A DNA stretch of 64,000 nt, taken from NCBI GenBank assembly GCA_905116865.2, contig CAJHNH020001590.1, forward strand, positions 1-64,000, written 5' to 3'. The translations under genes were made by a program, and so were the position numbers. Each line of letters opens with the position of its first letter. Position 1 is the first letter of the stretch. The stretch comes from Candidula unifasciata. Lineage: Eukaryota; Mollusca; Gastropoda; Stylommatophora; Geomitridae. This document shows positions 63,380 to 64,000 of this stretch, in pieces. The notes beneath the pieces were generated by a model, which searched no databases, was not told where the DNA came from, and saw only the letters and a list, made by a program, of their open reading frames with translations.

Positions 63380-64000
63380 AAGTCTTAAAACACTTGGAGA
63401 GATGGATATACTGTTATTGGCGCCATCAGCATTGGCCCTCTGCGTTTGCTGCAGAAGATAAGGACTAATCGATTTTGGGAATACCCCGAGTGCTGTGATA
63501 TCGCTTTTTAATTTAATACTCCACATTCAAATACCGAAATCTCATAGTCTTAGTCCTAATCGAGGTTACAACAGCACTGCATACGGGTTCCCGATATTTG
63601 TTCTGTTCCTATGCCAGTTTAAAGAAAATGATATATATGTAATCTCACGTCACAGCCCGCGACTGTGGTATAGTCGATGCCAGCGACTGTGGTATAGTCG
63701 ATGCCAGCGAGCTCTGTAATTCTAAAACTCTTGGTTTGATTAAAGCTGCCAGCGATTTTGCATCAAATCTCTTTCCATTCATCTCGACAATGGTTTAGAG
63801 CATCGATCGTTCAGTGCAGTGACTAACTAATAAACGTGATATTCTCTGTAAAATGGTGGTGTTCGTTCTGCATCGGCCTTTGAAAGATGCACAACTAACT
63901 AACAAGTCAAATCAAAAACGTAATAAAATATGATCCCAGTTCGAAAGAAAATAAACATGTTGTCACTGTTGAGCTGTTAACAGTATCAGCTCAAAGATGT
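63380..64000. repeat. 5' flank of receptor B3, duplicated at B2
   Basis: Aligns with 54430-54990 through the end of the window. A short tandem (GCGACTGTGGTATAGTCGAT) occurs twice at 63659-63705, in B3 only. Confidence 0.65.

Overview
ORGANISM AND TYPE. This is eukaryotic, repeat-rich, gene-poor animal DNA. Coding content, a tRNA-derived SINE load, RTE-type LINE tails, a SPIN-like hAT MITE and an expansion of single-exon rhodopsin-like receptors of the kind reported as candidate chemosensory receptors in gastropods all suggest a mollusc, probably a gastropod. That assignment is an inference from style, not a database match. No bacterial operons, rRNA genes, intact tRNA genes or CRISPR arrays are present. 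GENES. The credible host genes are six intact seven-transmembrane receptors of about 310 residues, each uninterrupted within its coding region, plus one pseudogene and one small relic. Subfamily A: 5577-6506 (+), 11487-12425 (+), 19749-20681 (+), the pseudogene 45205-46001 (+) and the relic 15256-15390 (+). Subfamily B: 38424-39353 (+), 53445-54374 (-) and 62270-63205 (-). The members keep a DRY motif, a TM2 Asp and a helix-8-like tail. They lack the usual TM3 Cys, the TM6 Trp and the TM7 Pro. Several subfamily A members are preceded, at 0.2 to 4 kb, by a related non-coding block, and some by a good 3' splice site just before the ORF; this suggests a 5' non-coding exon and a distal promoter. 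LAYOUT. 0-5.5 kb: MITEs, SINEs and an RTE LINE tail. 5.5-13 kb: tandem duplication carrying receptors 1 and 2 together with a SINE six or fewer bases after the ORF. 13-15.2 kb: a 30-bp minisatellite invaded by a SINE with target duplication and by a retroposon with a (GAA)n tail. 15.3 kb: receptor relic. 16.6-18.0 kb: SPIN-like MITE whose interior expanded into about 40 copies of a 31-bp unit. 19.7 kb: receptor 3. 21-28.2 kb: repeats, a 450-bp local duplication and a decayed hAT transposon. 28.6-36.8 kb: a complete 8.2-kb LTR retrotransposon with 5-bp target duplication and the unusual gene order gag, protease, integrase, reverse transcriptase, RNase H (Gmr1-like), disabled by stops and frameshifts. 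38.4 kb: receptor 4 behind a 310-bp foldback. 41.3-43.3 kb: 490 perfect GTAT units. 45.2 kb: receptor pseudogene. 46-53.3 kb: a possible LTR, satellites and LINE fragments, including a 0.37-kb (GAA)n array. 53.4-64 kb: two segmentally duplicated subfamily B receptors on the minus strand separated by LINE debris and an ORF1-only non-LTR element. HOW IT FITS. The window reads as a birth-and-death receptor cluster evolving by local segmental duplication, in a landscape continually rebuilt by retroposons and simple repeats. No metabolic pathway or operon-like system is visible; the receptors are presumably alternative sensors of one cell class rather than parts of one complex.
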